Of a stretch of DNA of 64,000 bases, positions 34,064 through 44,782 are shown piece by piece; within the stretch, counting starts at the first letter, position 1, and each line of letters opens with the position of its first letter. The position numbers were made by a program, and so were the translations under genes. This DNA comes from Tenrec ecaudatus (Eukaryota > Chordata > Mammalia > Afrosoricida > Tenrecidae), in NCBI RefSeq assembly GCF_050624435.1, contig NC_134539.1, positions 49,012,001-49,076,000 of the forward strand. The letters are read 5' to 3'. The notes under the pieces are model-generated. The model did no database searches, was not told the DNA's origin, and saw nothing but the letters and a program-made list of their open reading frames with translations.

Positions 34064-34289
34064 AAGAATGGCACTCACATTAAATTGACTCCTCCACCCC
34101 TACCCCGACTCCAGCGTGATTTTATGTTAACCTAAAAATCCTACTTCAAAACAAGATCACTCACTGTTCACAGGGACCTAATTTCCGATTAAGGCTTCAC
34201 CATATATTTTCAGGGAACACAATTCAGATCAACCCTCAGTTTGCATCCAAAAGCACAAAGCAGATTTTGACCACAAAAAGGAAAACTAC

Positions 34290-34750
34290 TGTGATAGGCT
34301 AGGTTGACTAGGGAAAAAAAATCCAGTGACATTCATATATGTGTAAGAAAAAGCTTTATATCAAGAAATAATTACATATCAGGAAAACACCCCAGCCCAG
34401 TCCAACTCAAGTCCGTAAGTCTGACACTAGTCCATCAGTCCCTCGTCAGATCCACATGCCACATGCAATGATGCAGCATGCAGGAAGATCGAAGGCTGGT
34501 GGGTGCAAAGGCCTGTGGATCCGGTGGTGGTGGCTGTATCTCCAGGGCTCTGGCAGTAATCAGGGTCAGCCAGCAGGAAGGTGAATGCAGGGGGGCTGTA
34601 GGATGGGGGGAAATTCCCAGGACTCTCCTTTTGAGAAGGACACGCCCATAAGGAGTCACCATCAGGTTGTGACCTAATTGACAGGCTAAATTCCACCTTT
34701 ACACTTTTATATATATCTTCAAATTGACATGAAATTATGTAACTACCACA
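34290..34750 (-). mobile_element. ERVL-type solo LTR, antisense, second subfamily
   Basis: It runs from 'tgtgataggctaggttg' to 'attatgtaactaccaca', so it has TG...CA ends. The antisense blocks 'gacaggctaaattccacc' and 'aaattgacatg' link it to the LTR at 51521-52019. The flanking 5-mers (ACTAC / AATAT) match only partly. Confidence 0.6.
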
Positions 34751-34794
34751 AATATAAATACTATATATGACTTGACCTGGAATCGATTATTCTA

Positions 34795-35098
34795 CGTTAA
34801 ATAAGACAGACACACAAGGTCACATATTATATGGTTCTATTTATATGAAGTGTCCAGAATCAGCAAAGATAGGGGAACAAAAATGAAATTAGTTGCCTAC
34901 TGCTGCAATTACTAGGGCAGACTGGGTTTAACGAGGAGGTGAGAGCTAATGAATATAGGTCTCCTTTTGAAGTGAGGAAATGCTCTAAAATTGTGCAAAT
35001 CATGCCACTTACCTGTGAATTGAAATAGACTCTTTAAATGGGTGGCTTGTTTGGTGTGTTAATTGTTTTTAATAAAGCTGCATATATATTTTTAAACA
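34795..35098 (+). repeat. L1M 3' UTR fragment
   Basis: 'cacatattatatggttctat', 'ttatatgaagtgtccagaat', 'atagactctttaaatgggtg' and 'aataaagctgcatat' are the ordered landmarks of an older mammalian L1 3' UTR. Confidence 0.7.
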
Positions 35099-35179
35099 AA
35101 CAACCTTAAAATAGTTTGTCATCGCCTCCAGGGTGTTGCTAGTTCTGAACAAGACTTTGAACCCTTTCTTTCCGGTTTG

Positions 35180-35255
35180 ACCCTAACTGAGAATCTGCAT
35201 TTCTACCCCAGATCTTCTGAAGCAGAATCCACACTGTACCAACACCCTCAGGTGA
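35180..35255 (+). repeat. MER5-like hAT fragment
   Basis: 'gagaatctgcatttctaccc', 'gaagcagaatccacactg' and 'ccctcaggtgagtctg' resemble mammal-wide MER5-type hAT MITEs. Confidence 0.4.
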
Positions 35256-35625
35256 GTCTGACAGATATGGTGGCAGTGTAGGTTCTGGTTCTATATGTCA
35301 GTGGTAGAAATGCAAATTCTCCACAGGGGATCCAAGTGGAAAGAACCAGTTATCAACCAACAGTTGGTAACACACAGGTTGTTGGGCCATACTCCGGGAC
35401 AGTCTAGGGTTGGTAACTGGCTGGGACCAGGGCCAGATAATTCATATTTCTATGAAGGTCCTAGACATTGTTGCTAGTTGGGGACCATTATATAAAAGCC
35501 ATCATCCTAGATCAAGTAAAACTCAATTTAATTTCACTCTTTCAGGCCACCTGAAATGCCAGCCTCTGTAAACTGTCTTTCAATTCGTTCTTGTGCATTT
35601 TCTACTGACTTTCATCAAGACCAGT

Positions 35626-35812
35626 AGGAACCCTGGTGGTGCCGTGGTTATGAATTCCACCAGCTCAATAGTTCAAAACCACCAGCTGCTCCTCAGGAAA
35701 AAGATGAGGCTTTCTACTCCCATAAAGAGCTACAGTCTCAGAAACTCAGAGGGGACGTTTACCCTGTCCTATAGGGTCACAGTAAGTCAGAATTGACTTG
35801 ATGGCACCAAGT
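35626..35812 (+). repeat. AfroSINE copy, well preserved
   Basis: One of the clearest copies. It has the head 'aggaaccctggtggtgccg', box-B-like 'atagttcaaaaccacc', middle 'aagagctacagtctcag' and tail 'cctatagggtcacagtaagt'. It ends in 'tttttgttgttgttgtttta', typical of these SINEs. Confidence 0.85.
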
Positions 35813-35889
35813 TTTTGTTGTTGTTGTTTTATTTTTTTAATCAGTTCAACTAACTCTACTGTCATTCCTAGGATTCCCTAATTTTTCCT

Positions 35890-35975
35890 TTTCACTGATA
35901 AACATGAGGATCACCTGGGAGGCTTTTGAATCCTGTTTCCAGCCCTGCCATTGAGATTCTGATGTCATTGAGTCA
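35890..35975 (+). repeat. MER5-like hAT fragment
   Basis: 'gaggatcacctgggaggctt' and 'ttgagattctgatgtcattg' fit a mammal-wide MER5/MER20-type element. Confidence 0.4.
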
Positions 35976-36199
35976 GCCCGTTTTCCATTCGTGTGAGTCT
36001 TTACCCAGAGGTGCCTCAGAAGACAAGTCTGGCAACCTCAGGCAGGCTCGGAGGACCCCATGGAGCAGTTCCGCTCTGCACACAGGAGGGCACCGTGAAG
36101 GCGACTGAGACGGGCGATTCAAAGGCATCGAGTCTTCTTCAGTGTTTTTTCTTCAATTCCCGACTTTCCCACGCATGTGAGGCCATGGAATTAGCATGG

Positions 36200-36590
36200 C
36201 TTGAGTCGGTCGCATTGGAAGTGTGGTTCTGGAGGAGAATATTGCAAGCGCCATGAACTCCTGCCCAAAGCGCCATCTGTCTTGGAAGAACTCCAGCCCG
36301 CGCGCTCCTTGGAGGCAAGGATGGCAAGACTCCGTCTTAAGCACTTTGGGCCCGTGGTCAGGAGAACTGGTCCCTGGAGAAGGGCGCCGTGTTAGTTCGG
36401 GTAGAAAGGCAGCGAGAAGGAGGAAGGGTGTCTGGGAGCTGGACTGACCCCGGGACAGAACAAAGGCTCCGCGTAGCAACGCGTGTGAGGCTGGCGCGGG
36501 GCCGGGCAGTGTTCCGTTCTGTTCTGCCGCGCACAGGGGCGCCGGGGCCCAGAAACAGCCCATGACACCAGCAACAACAAGGCCAACGAC
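36200..36590 (+). pseudogene. RTE/BovB-type LINE 3' end
   Basis: The plus strand translates as WFWRRILQAP (family: WCWRRLLRVPW) and later ARMARLRLKHFGPVVRRTG. These are the C-terminal RTE landmarks (here LRLKHFG..VRR). The 3' end 'ccgttctgttctgccgcg' runs into a 'caccagcaacaacaag' tail, the usual RTE microsatellite end. High CpG (36450-36560) comes from the element, not from a promoter island. Frameshifts and stops make it inactive. Confidence 0.65.
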
Positions 36591-37164
36591 TGTTTAAGGT
36601 GCACCAGGGAGGAAAACTGCTCTGGACTGTTACAGCCTAAAAGCAGTGCCCCTGTGTATCATGTATTTGCCTCCATGTGCAGTTCAAGGTGTGGTCGAAG
36701 TAGGCACCGGCCCATCTTTGCTGGCAGGAGTTGGGCCGGTAGGTATATTGCTTCCATCATAGGCCCTGCTTCTGCTGATGGTCACAGTGTGGGAGTAGCC
36801 CTCCTCAGATGTCCCTGTTGTCACTCAAACCTGCAGGTCTTTGTCCTACTTGATTAGCCAATTGAAATACAGTAGAAATGTGCTCAAACAGAAAGAAAGG
36901 CATTTTCCATCTGCACAGAGAAGGTCTGTGTGGGCCGCATGGCCAGAGTGTCACATGCTCCTTGATTCTGGAGGCCACTACGTCCCTCTATCCCCTCAGA
37001 CCTGTGGAATCCCAACCCTTGTCCACCTTTCCCTGCCCTCAATGGAGGTCCAGTTGGTGAGTTGTGTTCTCCCGAATGTTCTCCAGATGGATGAGAAATA
37101 GGCTCGGGTAAACAGTGGGTCCGAGCATGTTTGGTTCCATCTGGGGACTCTTTGGCCCGGGCTC
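36591..37164. other. Unassigned sequence
   Basis: No gene or repeat is recognised in this stretch. Confidence 0.4.
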
Positions 37165-37360
37165 AACTGAAGGCTATAGATGTATCTATCGCATTGAGTT
37201 GCTAAACACAAGGTCAAGCCCACCAGCTGATCCACCGAAGAAAGAGGAGGCTGTCCACTCCTGTAAAGATTTCAAGTCTTGGAAACCCGACAGAGCTGTT
37301 CTGTTCGGTCCTATAAGGCTGCTAGGTGTCTGAGTCGATGCAATGGCTGCGGGTTTGGAG
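37165..37360 (+). repeat. AfroSINE copy
   Basis: 'cattgagttgctaaacac', 'aaggtcaagcccaccagc', 'actcctgtaaagatttcaag', 'tgttcggtcctataaggctg' and 'gtctgagtcgatgcaatggc' are in order. Confidence 0.7.
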
Positions 37361-38184
37361 TTGGGATGTATTTTCTGCACATGCGCTCTGTCCCAAATAG
37401 TCTAGGAGCCCTAAAAAGTTCCTCTTTCCTGTCCTTTCTCTCTGGTGCCAGCCACACGTGTCCGCAGCCAGTGCCTAAAAGTGCCCTTGGAGAGACTCAC
37501 TGCTGCTGTGGGGGTCTCGAGAGCTAAAATCTCGGTTCTCGGCTTCCCAAAGCCAAAGCCCGTTTTGTAATCCAAGTGGGTTTCTGTGAAGGACAGGACG
37601 TGACTGGCACAAGTAACATCAAGGAAAAGAGGACCCATGCGTGTGGAACTTGGTGGGGTTGGGGAGGAATCCCAGGGAATGAGGGGTTAGCAGGCGTGGA
37701 GGTGAGAGCAAGGGGGCAGAGGATGAAGGGACGAGAGCAGTGGGGATGGGGATGGGGGGAGGGGGGACAGAGTGTGCCAGAGCGTGCTTCCTGCTTGATT
37801 CTGGCCCACCCCCTGGCTGGGGGAAGGCGTGGTTGAAGGTATTGGTTGACCACATTGGCTGAGTTGAGCCCACCTGGGTGATGTCATGCACCTGGGCCTC
37901 GTTTGACCCACCCACGTGTACTTCCCACCTGGCTGGGGGCTTGAGTATGAGCATCAGTTTGGGGTCTTCATAGGTGCCTAATGGTTACCTGATTTCCTCC
38001 CAACTTCTTCTAGGGGGCCTTCAACCCCTTGTCCCTAAATCTAGCTACCGAACATTGCCCTTGACCATCTTTTAACAAAGCATTTTAATTCTCCAGGAAT
38101 CCAGATTTCTGGGTTTTTGGAATTGAGACCATCTGCCCTTCGGTTTCCTTTGAACCTGGCGCCTCTAAGGAGTTTTTCTGAAGT
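37361..38184. other. Unassigned sequence with a G-rich tract
   Basis: No gene is recognised. A G-rich run (about 37738-37768, GGGGATGGGG units) could form a G-quadruplex. Overlapping frames on both strands of 75-111 codons reflect its skewed composition. Confidence 0.4.
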
Positions 38185-38345
38185 CCAGTGGTATATTGGG
38201 CCGCATGCTGGGTTGCGAACCACCAACTCAGCAGCAGTTCAAACCCCGGAGAAAGACGCAGGCTTCTACTCTGGTAAAGATGACAGTCTCAGAATCCCCA
38301 GGGCACCTCTATCCTGCTTCCTCGGGTCGTGATGAGCGGGGGTGA
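38185..38345 (+). repeat. AfroSINE copy
   Basis: 'gccgcatgctgggttgcg', 'cagcagttcaaaccccgg', 'tctggtaaagatgacagtc' and 'atcctgcttcctcgggtcg' follow the SINE order with a shortened head. Confidence 0.65.
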
Positions 38346-38694
38346 CTCTTGGGCAGGGAGCTTTTTCAGCTTGCCTGAAGTCACCGCCGATTCAAACAAT
38401 AACCTAGAAAGCGCTTCAGCTGAGATTGTTTTGCCTTGGATACTGGACTCTTCTGGAAAATTCTCTCAGAGCAGCCAGTTTTCGCAGACAGGAACTCTAG
38501 AGTCTGACTTAGGCTTTGTTCCTCCAACTGAATGACCCTGAACTGCTGCACGTAGTCAGATGCTACTTCCTGAGAAATTAGCATGTCAGCAATGACACAT
38601 GGAGCCTGCCTTCATTTGGAGAGCCATCCTCACACTCAGGTTCTGGGTGGATGCTGCCTGATTTGAATTGGTATTTACTCACAATATATTCTGT

Positions 38695-38924
38695 TACACT
38701 ACTTTTTTAATATAAATTTTTATTGTGACTTCGGCGAATCATCAGTTTAACATGCGACAACTGATACACATTTTATTTCAACTCATCCATTTCAATCCCA
38801 TCAGGGTATCATCCCGCATCCCACTTACTCCCGGTATTTCCTGGTCTCATTTCTCCTTCTTGCCTCACCATCTGCTTTGGGGTAAATGTTGCTCTTGTTC
38901 TTTACAAAGAAGAAAAAAAAACAC
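38695..38924 (-). mobile_element. Older afrotherian L1 3' UTR, antisense, part 1
   Basis: 'aatttttattgtgacttcgg', 'cttgcctcaccatctgc' and 'tggggtaaatgttgctcttg' match the 3' UTR of elephant-type L1 read antisense. An antisense AfroSINE interrupts it. Confidence 0.6.
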
Positions 38925-39092
38925 TTCACTGTCATCAAGTCCATTCTGACTCATGGACAGAACAGTGTTGCCCCTGTGGGTTTCTGAGATTGTCACTCTT
39001 TAGGGGAGTAGAAAGCCTTGTCTTTCTCACAGGGAGCAGCTGCTGGTTTTGAACTGCCCAACGCCTAACCCACTCTGCCACCAGGGCGCCTT
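38925..39092 (-). repeat. AfroSINE copy, antisense, inside an old L1
   Basis: 'catcaagtccattctgactc', 'gtgggtttctgagattgtc', 'ttttgaactgcccaacgcc' and 'ctctgccaccagggcgcc' give a nearly full antisense SINE nested in an L1 of the same orientation. Confidence 0.75.
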
Positions 39093-39640
39093 CTTTTGCT
39101 CTTAAATGGGTGATTCTTCTAACATGGGAGTCAGTTTCAGACCGAAAGGTGAACAAAGGTCATAGTCTTGGGGGTCCTACCCGTCCCTATCTAACCAATA
39201 AGCCTTGGTCTCTTTTATGATTTTGAGTTCTGTTCTGCATTTTTCTTCCACAATATCCAGGATGTTCTAATGTATTCCTTTTCAGAACAGTTGGCAGCAG
39301 TAGCCAGGCACCCTTGAGTTCTCCTGTCCTCAAGGCCATCGAGATTGATGCTTGCATGGTCCATTAGCCCATTGGACTAGTGGATTCAGTGTGTCTTTCT
39401 GTTTTCATCATCCATCTTTGCTCTATGTGGAAGAGAGAGACTACTAGTTGCCCCTTAGATGGCTGCTCACATGCTTTTAAGACTAAAGTCCAGGGTTATC
39501 GATGCTACAAGGTATTTCCCAAAGTCATCATTAATTATTAATGTTGTATAGGAGTTCATCAGATAGTATACTCATTCTTTATATTTCTCTGTGAATTTCA
39601 TTTTTTTGACACCTTGTAAAGCAAATACCATGGACTGCTA
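39093..39640 (-). mobile_element. Older afrotherian L1 3' UTR, antisense, part 2
   Basis: 'catagtcttgggggtcctac', 'ttatgattttgagttctg', 'cattagcccattggactag' and 'ccccttagatggctgctcac' continue the elephant-type L1 3' UTR after the SINE. Confidence 0.6.
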
Positions 39641-39935
39641 GCAGGACAACCCTACCTGTGTTGGAAGAAGTACAGCCAGCGTGCTCCTCAGGGGCCAGGG
39701 TTCATCGTATGTACTTGGGCCATGTTGGCCGGAGACACTGACTCCCGCAGCAAGCCCTCGTGCTTGGCACAGTGGGGGCAGCGGAAAGGAGGATGGCCGT
39801 CCGGGCGCTGCAGTGACAGAGGGGCTGCCACAGCAAGCTCAGGCACAGGACTGGACAGTGCTTTGCTCTGCTGATCATGGGCTCGCGATGGGTCAGAACC
39901 GACTCAACGACGCCTCGCAACAAAGCAAAGCCCCC
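39641..39935 (+). pseudogene. RTE/BovB-type LINE 3' end, second copy
   Basis: The sequence 'gttggaagaagtacagcc', 'agcgtgctcctcaggggcc' and 'tgggccatgttggccggag' corresponds to the RTE C-terminal coding region (family Y/LFGHxMRR). The 3' end 'tgggtcagaaccgactcaac' followed by 'cctcgcaacaaagcaaag' is the RTE tail, similar to the AfroSINE tail. Reading frames are broken. Confidence 0.6.
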
Positions 39936-40947
39936 TGCAGACCATGGGGCCACGGGAGCTCACTGGCATTCATCAAGGCTAGTGTTTGTCTCTGTTATAG
40001 CCCAAATTACAATGACCATCCCAAGACAGCCCAGGTTCCCTCGGCTCCCTGACACGGTGCTCCCTTCCCAGGCCATGGGTCCACTCTTCCACGGAAGGTC
40101 CATTGTCCTCAGACAGAGGGGTCCCTGTTTGTGGCTGTAGGAACCGCAGTGGTGTCCCCCCCACACGCCCCCAGCCCAGGCCTATTTCTGCAACACCCAG
40201 CCCTTGACTTGGGGGCGCTGCTGCAAGCAAGACTATGTCTGTAATGTTTTCTCAGACTGACTTACCTGTTAACTTCACGATTAAGCTCCCGTAATCGTGA
40301 GTGCTGCCTGTGAGTTCTGTGTCACTGATGACGAAAGCCAGCAGAGCAGCAGAGTGAGGGCCCTGCGGGGGACAGTTGGTGTCCCCAGAGGGCAAAAGAA
40401 GGACAGAAAGTGCAGGCATGTCTGGCCTGTGGCCTGTGGTAATGGCCTTACACTGGGACGGAGTTGGATTCTCTTTCTCTTGACTGAAGCTGGGGGAGCT
40501 CAGACATGGACCAACGCCATTTCTTTACCCAAGTTTGGCAGAGACTTCTGCGTGCCAAGTCCGTAAATCCCAACTCTTGCGATCTCAAAGGCTAGGAGGT
40601 GGGCACATGCCTGTGAACCCAGAGGGATCTTGACCTTTACCTGTGCCTCGGGCAAGTGGATGCACATTGTCAATGGGGTGGAAGTGCCCTTGTAGATCCA
40701 GTTGCTTTCCTGACCTCCCAGCCGTTGGCCACAGGCCATAGGCCCTCTCCCTGGAGAGAACAGCATTGTATCTTAGGCATTTCCCATAAAGTGAAAATGT
40801 TGTGGTGTAGTTTAAGCTTTACAATAGATTGTTTTTTCTTAGTATTTTGCGACTAGCTGAAATTCTAAGATGGTCCTCGTGGCTCCTGCAGCTCCCCACC
40901 CCTGGTGCGCAGCCTGCTTAGTCCTAATCCCCGGAGTGTCTCCGAGG
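39936..40947. other. Unassigned sequence
   Basis: Overlapping open frames of 66-89 codons occur, none with a recognisable domain. No repeat family is assigned. Confidence 0.4.
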
Positions 40948-41016
40948 AGTGACTGATGGTTTCGAACTGCTGACCTTTCGGATCACAGCCCAACACATAA
41001 CCACTACGCCACCAGT
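40948..41016 (-). repeat. AfroSINE head fragment, antisense
   Basis: 'tggtttcgaactgctgacc', 'tttcggatcacagcccaac' and 'cataaccactacgccaccag' are the antisense tRNA-like head. Confidence 0.7.
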
Positions 41017-41031
41017 ATTACAGCAAGAGTA

Positions 41032-41069
41032 AGAAACTATTACCAAGGGCTCAATAGAAAGTAAATGTC
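41032..41069 (+). mobile_element. L1 3' end, left part (split by a retrogene)
   Basis: 'actattaccaagggctcaat' and 'agaaagtaaatgtc' are L1 3' UTR sequence. It continues at 42079 after the HMGN1 retrocopy. The last 14 bases are the retrocopy TSD. Confidence 0.7.
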
Positions 41070-42064
41070 GATCCGGTTCTCCCACCGCCCCCGCCGCGGG
41101 TCCTAGCAGCTCGGGCAGCGGCGGGCAGAGCGGCAGCGCCAGCAATCCAGGGTCGAGAAGGCTCTCGGTGCCCCGCGGTCCGAAGGCGTCCTGCAAGTGC
41201 CCTGCCCACAGCCACGATGCCCAAGAGGAAGGTCAGCTCGGCCGAAGGGGCGGTGAAGGGGGAGCCCAAGAGGAGATCGGCGAGATTGTCAGCGAAACCT
41301 GCGCCGGCAAAAGTGGAGACGAAGCCCAAAAAGGCACCAGGAAAGGATAAATCTTTGGACAAAAAAGTGCAAGCAAAAGGGAAGAGAGGAGCAAAGGGAC
41401 AGGCTGAAGTAGCTAACCAAGAAGCTAAAGAAGATTCACCTGCTGAAAACGGAGAAACGGAAACGAGGAGAGCGCAGCCTCTGATGAAGCAGGAGAAAAA
41501 GAAGCCCAGTCTGATTCATGTTTGTCATGTCTCGTCAGTGGGCCCTGTTGCCTCCCTTCTTGTACAATCCAGAGGAATATTTTTATCAACTATTTTGTAA
41601 ATGCAAGTTTTTTAGTAGCTCTAGAAACATTTTTAAGAAGGAAATCCCAAACATTTGTTCTCTTAATAGAACCATGTCTGAAACCATTCTGCCATCATGG
41701 CTCTGGTCAGAACTGTGCATTCTGTAACAGCTTTGGTGGTAGCAGTCCAGTGTTCCTGATCACTTTGTTACGTGCTGTGAAGGATTGAACATTTGAGTGT
41801 GTAGTGTGTGACATTGAATTGTGAATTAGTGGGATTTAAGATCTAAGTTTACCAGCATTTGAAGATAATGGTACTTGAGCTATCTCTTTTTAAAAATTTG
41901 CCTCTAAATTTAAAGCTGGAAAGTCACTGGAATTTAGAAACAAATTTTGTCTACATGCCATTTTAGGATTTTGGTACATGCGTTAAGGATTGTGTACAAA
42001 TTGTTCATAATGTCTCTGTACTGATCGCAAAACAGCCAATAAAATGCCAGTTACAAAAAAAAAA
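41070..42064 (+). pseudogene. HMGN1: HMGN1 processed pseudogene
   Basis: An intronless copy of the HMGN1 mRNA. HMGN1 is a small nucleosome-binding protein that loosens chromatin. The copy holds about 147 bases of GC-rich 5' UTR, a start codon at 41217, the coding region, a long 3' UTR, AATAAA at 42038-42043 and an A tail. The translation begins MPKRKVSSAEGAVKGEPKRR and keeps the nucleosome-binding core RRSARLSAKP. After ENGETE a one-base deletion near 41464 shifts the frame; the true C-terminal DEAGEKEAQSD is readable in another frame. The usual stop codon is also changed. A 14-bp TSD (AGAAAGTAAATGTC) lies at 41056-41069 and 42065-42078, so L1 enzymes made the insertion. No intron or promoter is visible; expression is unlikely. 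Confidence 0.95.
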
Positions 42065-42078
42065 AGAAAGTAAATGTC

Positions 42079-42185
42079 TAGAAAAGAATGATGGCAACAT
42101 ACATACAAATATGCTTGATATAATTGATGTATGGATTATTATAGGAGCTGGAAGAACCCCTCATAAATGATCTTTAAATAAAATA
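42079..42185 (+). mobile_element. L1 3' end, right part
   Basis: It continues the L1 interrupted by the HMGN1 retrocopy: 'gaatgatggcaacatac', 'gatgtatggattattat', 'cccctcataaatgatc', ending A-rich. Confidence 0.7.
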
Positions 42186-42690
42186 ATAATAAAAGGGAAC
42201 TATTGCACTCCCTATTCAGCAATATGATTTAAATGCCCATAGTCCTTAATGAGATTTAACCGGAAATTCTGAAAAGGACTCTGTGGTCGGGTGGGTCGGA
42301 GGTGGGTGGGTGGGTAGGAAGTGAGTGAACAGCAACACGTGGAGCAGGGACCCAGCATAGGATGAGGAGGGTACAATGACGGAACTTACTCAGAGGAAGC
42401 AGAAAGTAGGCCCTAAAGCTGACAGTGGGAATGTGACGCGTCCTCTTCTAATGCATCATGTGATTTTCAGAAATCTTCAAGACAGCCCTGATGTTCCACG
42501 GATTTTTAAAAGGAGATTTAAGCCAAGCAATGCCCTTGGGATTGTGATTATATACAAGTCTAACAGGATTATAAATTCAACTTTTTATCCATATGAAATT
42601 TTATTTTTATGTTTTTGAACAGTGATTTATTTACATGTTTAAAATCAAAATAAAGTAAAAAGCTAAATACTGGAGAGACTCATTCTTATT
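42186..42690. other. Unassigned sequence with a GGGT-rich tract
   Basis: A GGTGGGTGGGTGGG run lies at about 42290-42318. The rest is unrecognised. Confidence 0.4.
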
Positions 42691-43672
42691 TTTAAAAATC
42701 ATTTTATTGGTGGCTCCTACAGTTCTTATCACAATACATACCTGCATCCATTGTGTCAAGCACATCTGTATATCTGTTACCATCATCAGTCTCAAAACAT
42801 TTTCTTTCTACTTGAGCCCTTGGTATCAGTTCCTGGGGAAGGGGGGGTTCCCCTCTCTCCCCCACCCCCTCCCTCACAAACCCTTGATAATTTATAAATC
42901 ATTATGTTTTCATGTCTTATCTGTGGATTTACAACATAAGTATGTGTCAAAATATTTTTAAGGGACTTTGGAATCCTGTGATCCCATCAGCAATATCTCA
43001 CTGCAATTTGTGCTGGAATAACACGTTCTTTTTGGAGCAACTGAAGACTTATCCTGTTAGTGGTACCAGCAGAACCCCATCCATATTCAAGTGTGGTATA
43101 AGTTCTTTCACACTGCATACATTCATAGGTCCCTTCACCCACTCTGTTGTCCATCCCCCAGAAAGGGGGTTATATGTAGATCATTGTGATCGGTTCCCCT
43201 CTCTCCCCCTACCTTCCCCTTACCCTCCTGGTATGGCTACTCTCATTATTGGTCCCAAGGAGTTTATCTGCCCTGGATTCCCTGTGTTTCAAGCTCTTAC
43301 TGTACCTGTGTACATGCTGTGGTCTAGCCAGATTTTTAAGGTAGAACTGGGATCATGATAGCGAGGAGGGAGGGGAGGAAGCATTAAAGAACGAGAGGAA
43401 AGTTGTATGTTTCATCGGTGCTACACTTACTGCACTCTGACTGGCTTGTCTCTTCCTTATGACCCTTATGTATGAGATGTCCAATTGTCTACAGATGGGC
43501 TTTGGGTCTCTACACACACACACCTCATTCACATTGATATGATTTTTTGTTCTGGGTCTTTGATGGCTGATACCTGATCCAATCAACACCTGGTGATCAT
43601 GCAGGCTGGTGTGCTTCTTCCATGTGGCCTTTGTTGGTTCTCAGCTAGATGGCTGCTTGTTTGTCTTCAAGG
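42690..43672 (-). mobile_element. L1 3' UTR, antisense, with a foreign block
   Basis: Tenrec L1 3' UTR runs antisense from 'aaatcattttattggtgg' to 'ggctgcttgtttgtcttc'. Between about 42918 and 43105 about 190 bases are not L1, and L1 resumes at 'gtcccttcacccactctg'. The block could be an insertion or a rearranged segment. No TSD is evident. Confidence 0.65.
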
Positions 43673-43679
43673 AAAGACT

Positions 43680-43889
43680 CACTCTTAACCTGCACCCCTC
43701 TATCCCATTTCTCCGTAGTTTGCCCCATTTGTAAGCATTTTTATTTGTTCACTGGTGTTACTATAATGCTTCCTCATGAAAATACAAATATATTTTTTCA
43801 TCCTCCCCCTTTTCTATATAAAAGATAGCATACTATAGACAGTGTTTGCCATCTTGCTTTTTTTCCTTAAATGATGTATCTCAGATTGA
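43680..43889 (-). repeat. L1M fragment, antisense, part 1
   Basis: 'tatataaaagatagcatac' and 'gtttgccatcttgctttttt' match mammal-wide L1M ORF2 antisense. It is interrupted by a younger L1 end. Confidence 0.55.
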
Positions 43890-44145
43890 AGGGAGACATC
43901 AGACAGTGTAAGACATGACAAAATAATAATAATTTATATATTTTCAAGGGTTCATGTAGGAGGGGTTGGGGAGGGAGGGGAAAATGAGGAGCTGATACCA
44001 AGGGCTCAAGCAGAAAGCAAGTGTTTTGAGAACGATGAGGGAAACAATTATACCAATGTGCTTGACACAATGGATGGATGGATGGGTTGTGATAAGAGTT
44101 GTACAAGCCCCCCAATAAAATGATTTTTAAAACAAACAAACAAAA
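43890..44145 (+). mobile_element. Short L1 inserted in an older L1M
   Basis: About 255 bases of the tenrec L1 3' end with 'cccccaataaaatgattttt' and an A-rich tail. Flanks 'atgatgtatctcaga' and 'acgatgcatcttaga' form an imperfect TSD. Confidence 0.7.
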
Positions 44146-44660
44146 ACGATGCATCTTAGAGATGATGTTGTCGTCTTAGTGCATGGAGTGCTTCCTCATT
44201 CCTTTTTCTCCAAATGGTGTTCCACGGGGCAGATGGAAGTACCATCGTTCATTCACCAAGTTCTCTCCTGGGAGGAATGTGTCCTACGTCTGAGCCTTTA
44301 CAATTATAAGGAGTACTGCAATGAATAACCTCACACATGCATCACTGAATACATGTGTATTCAGGGGAAGTCACAGGGTGGGTCCCAGAAATAGGACTGC
44401 TGGGTTAATGGACACGTGGTACCAGATTCCTTTATTGAGGTTCCTTGCTCAATCTGCACGCCCACCACCAGCGTCTCAGTGCTCATTGCCACGTGACTTC
44501 CCAGTGTAAGTTGTCATACTTCTGCATTACTCCCAACTTGGCTGAGGGGAAATGACGCTCACTAATTCACATTTTTCTGAAAAGTGAGGTTAAGCATTTT
44601 GCATTGAAAGGCTCGCTGTTTGCTTGTTTTCCGTTTGGTGGCTTTTCATATCTTTTGTCC
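44146..44660 (-). repeat. L1M fragment, antisense, part 2
   Basis: 'gtgcttcctcattccttttt', 'gtactgcaatgaataacctc', 'aggactgctgggttaatgg' and 'aaaagtgaggttaagcattt' are ordered landmarks of L1M ORF2 antisense. Confidence 0.65.
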
Positions 44661-44782
44661 CTGTTTCACTCTCTTCTTTGACCAAAGTCCCATAACACTG
44701 AGAAGAAAATAAGAAATGGAAAATCATCTCATATTGTAAAAATGAGAATTTTACTGGTATTGTGGTCCTTAAGCCATTAGAG

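Noticed and set aside
36300..36560. CpG-rich stretch that resembles a promoter island
   Set aside because: The CpGs belong to the 3' end of an RTE-type LINE.
41051..41362. 103-codon frame antisense to the HMGN1 retrocopy
   Set aside because: It is the complement of the GC-rich HMGN1 5' UTR and coding start.
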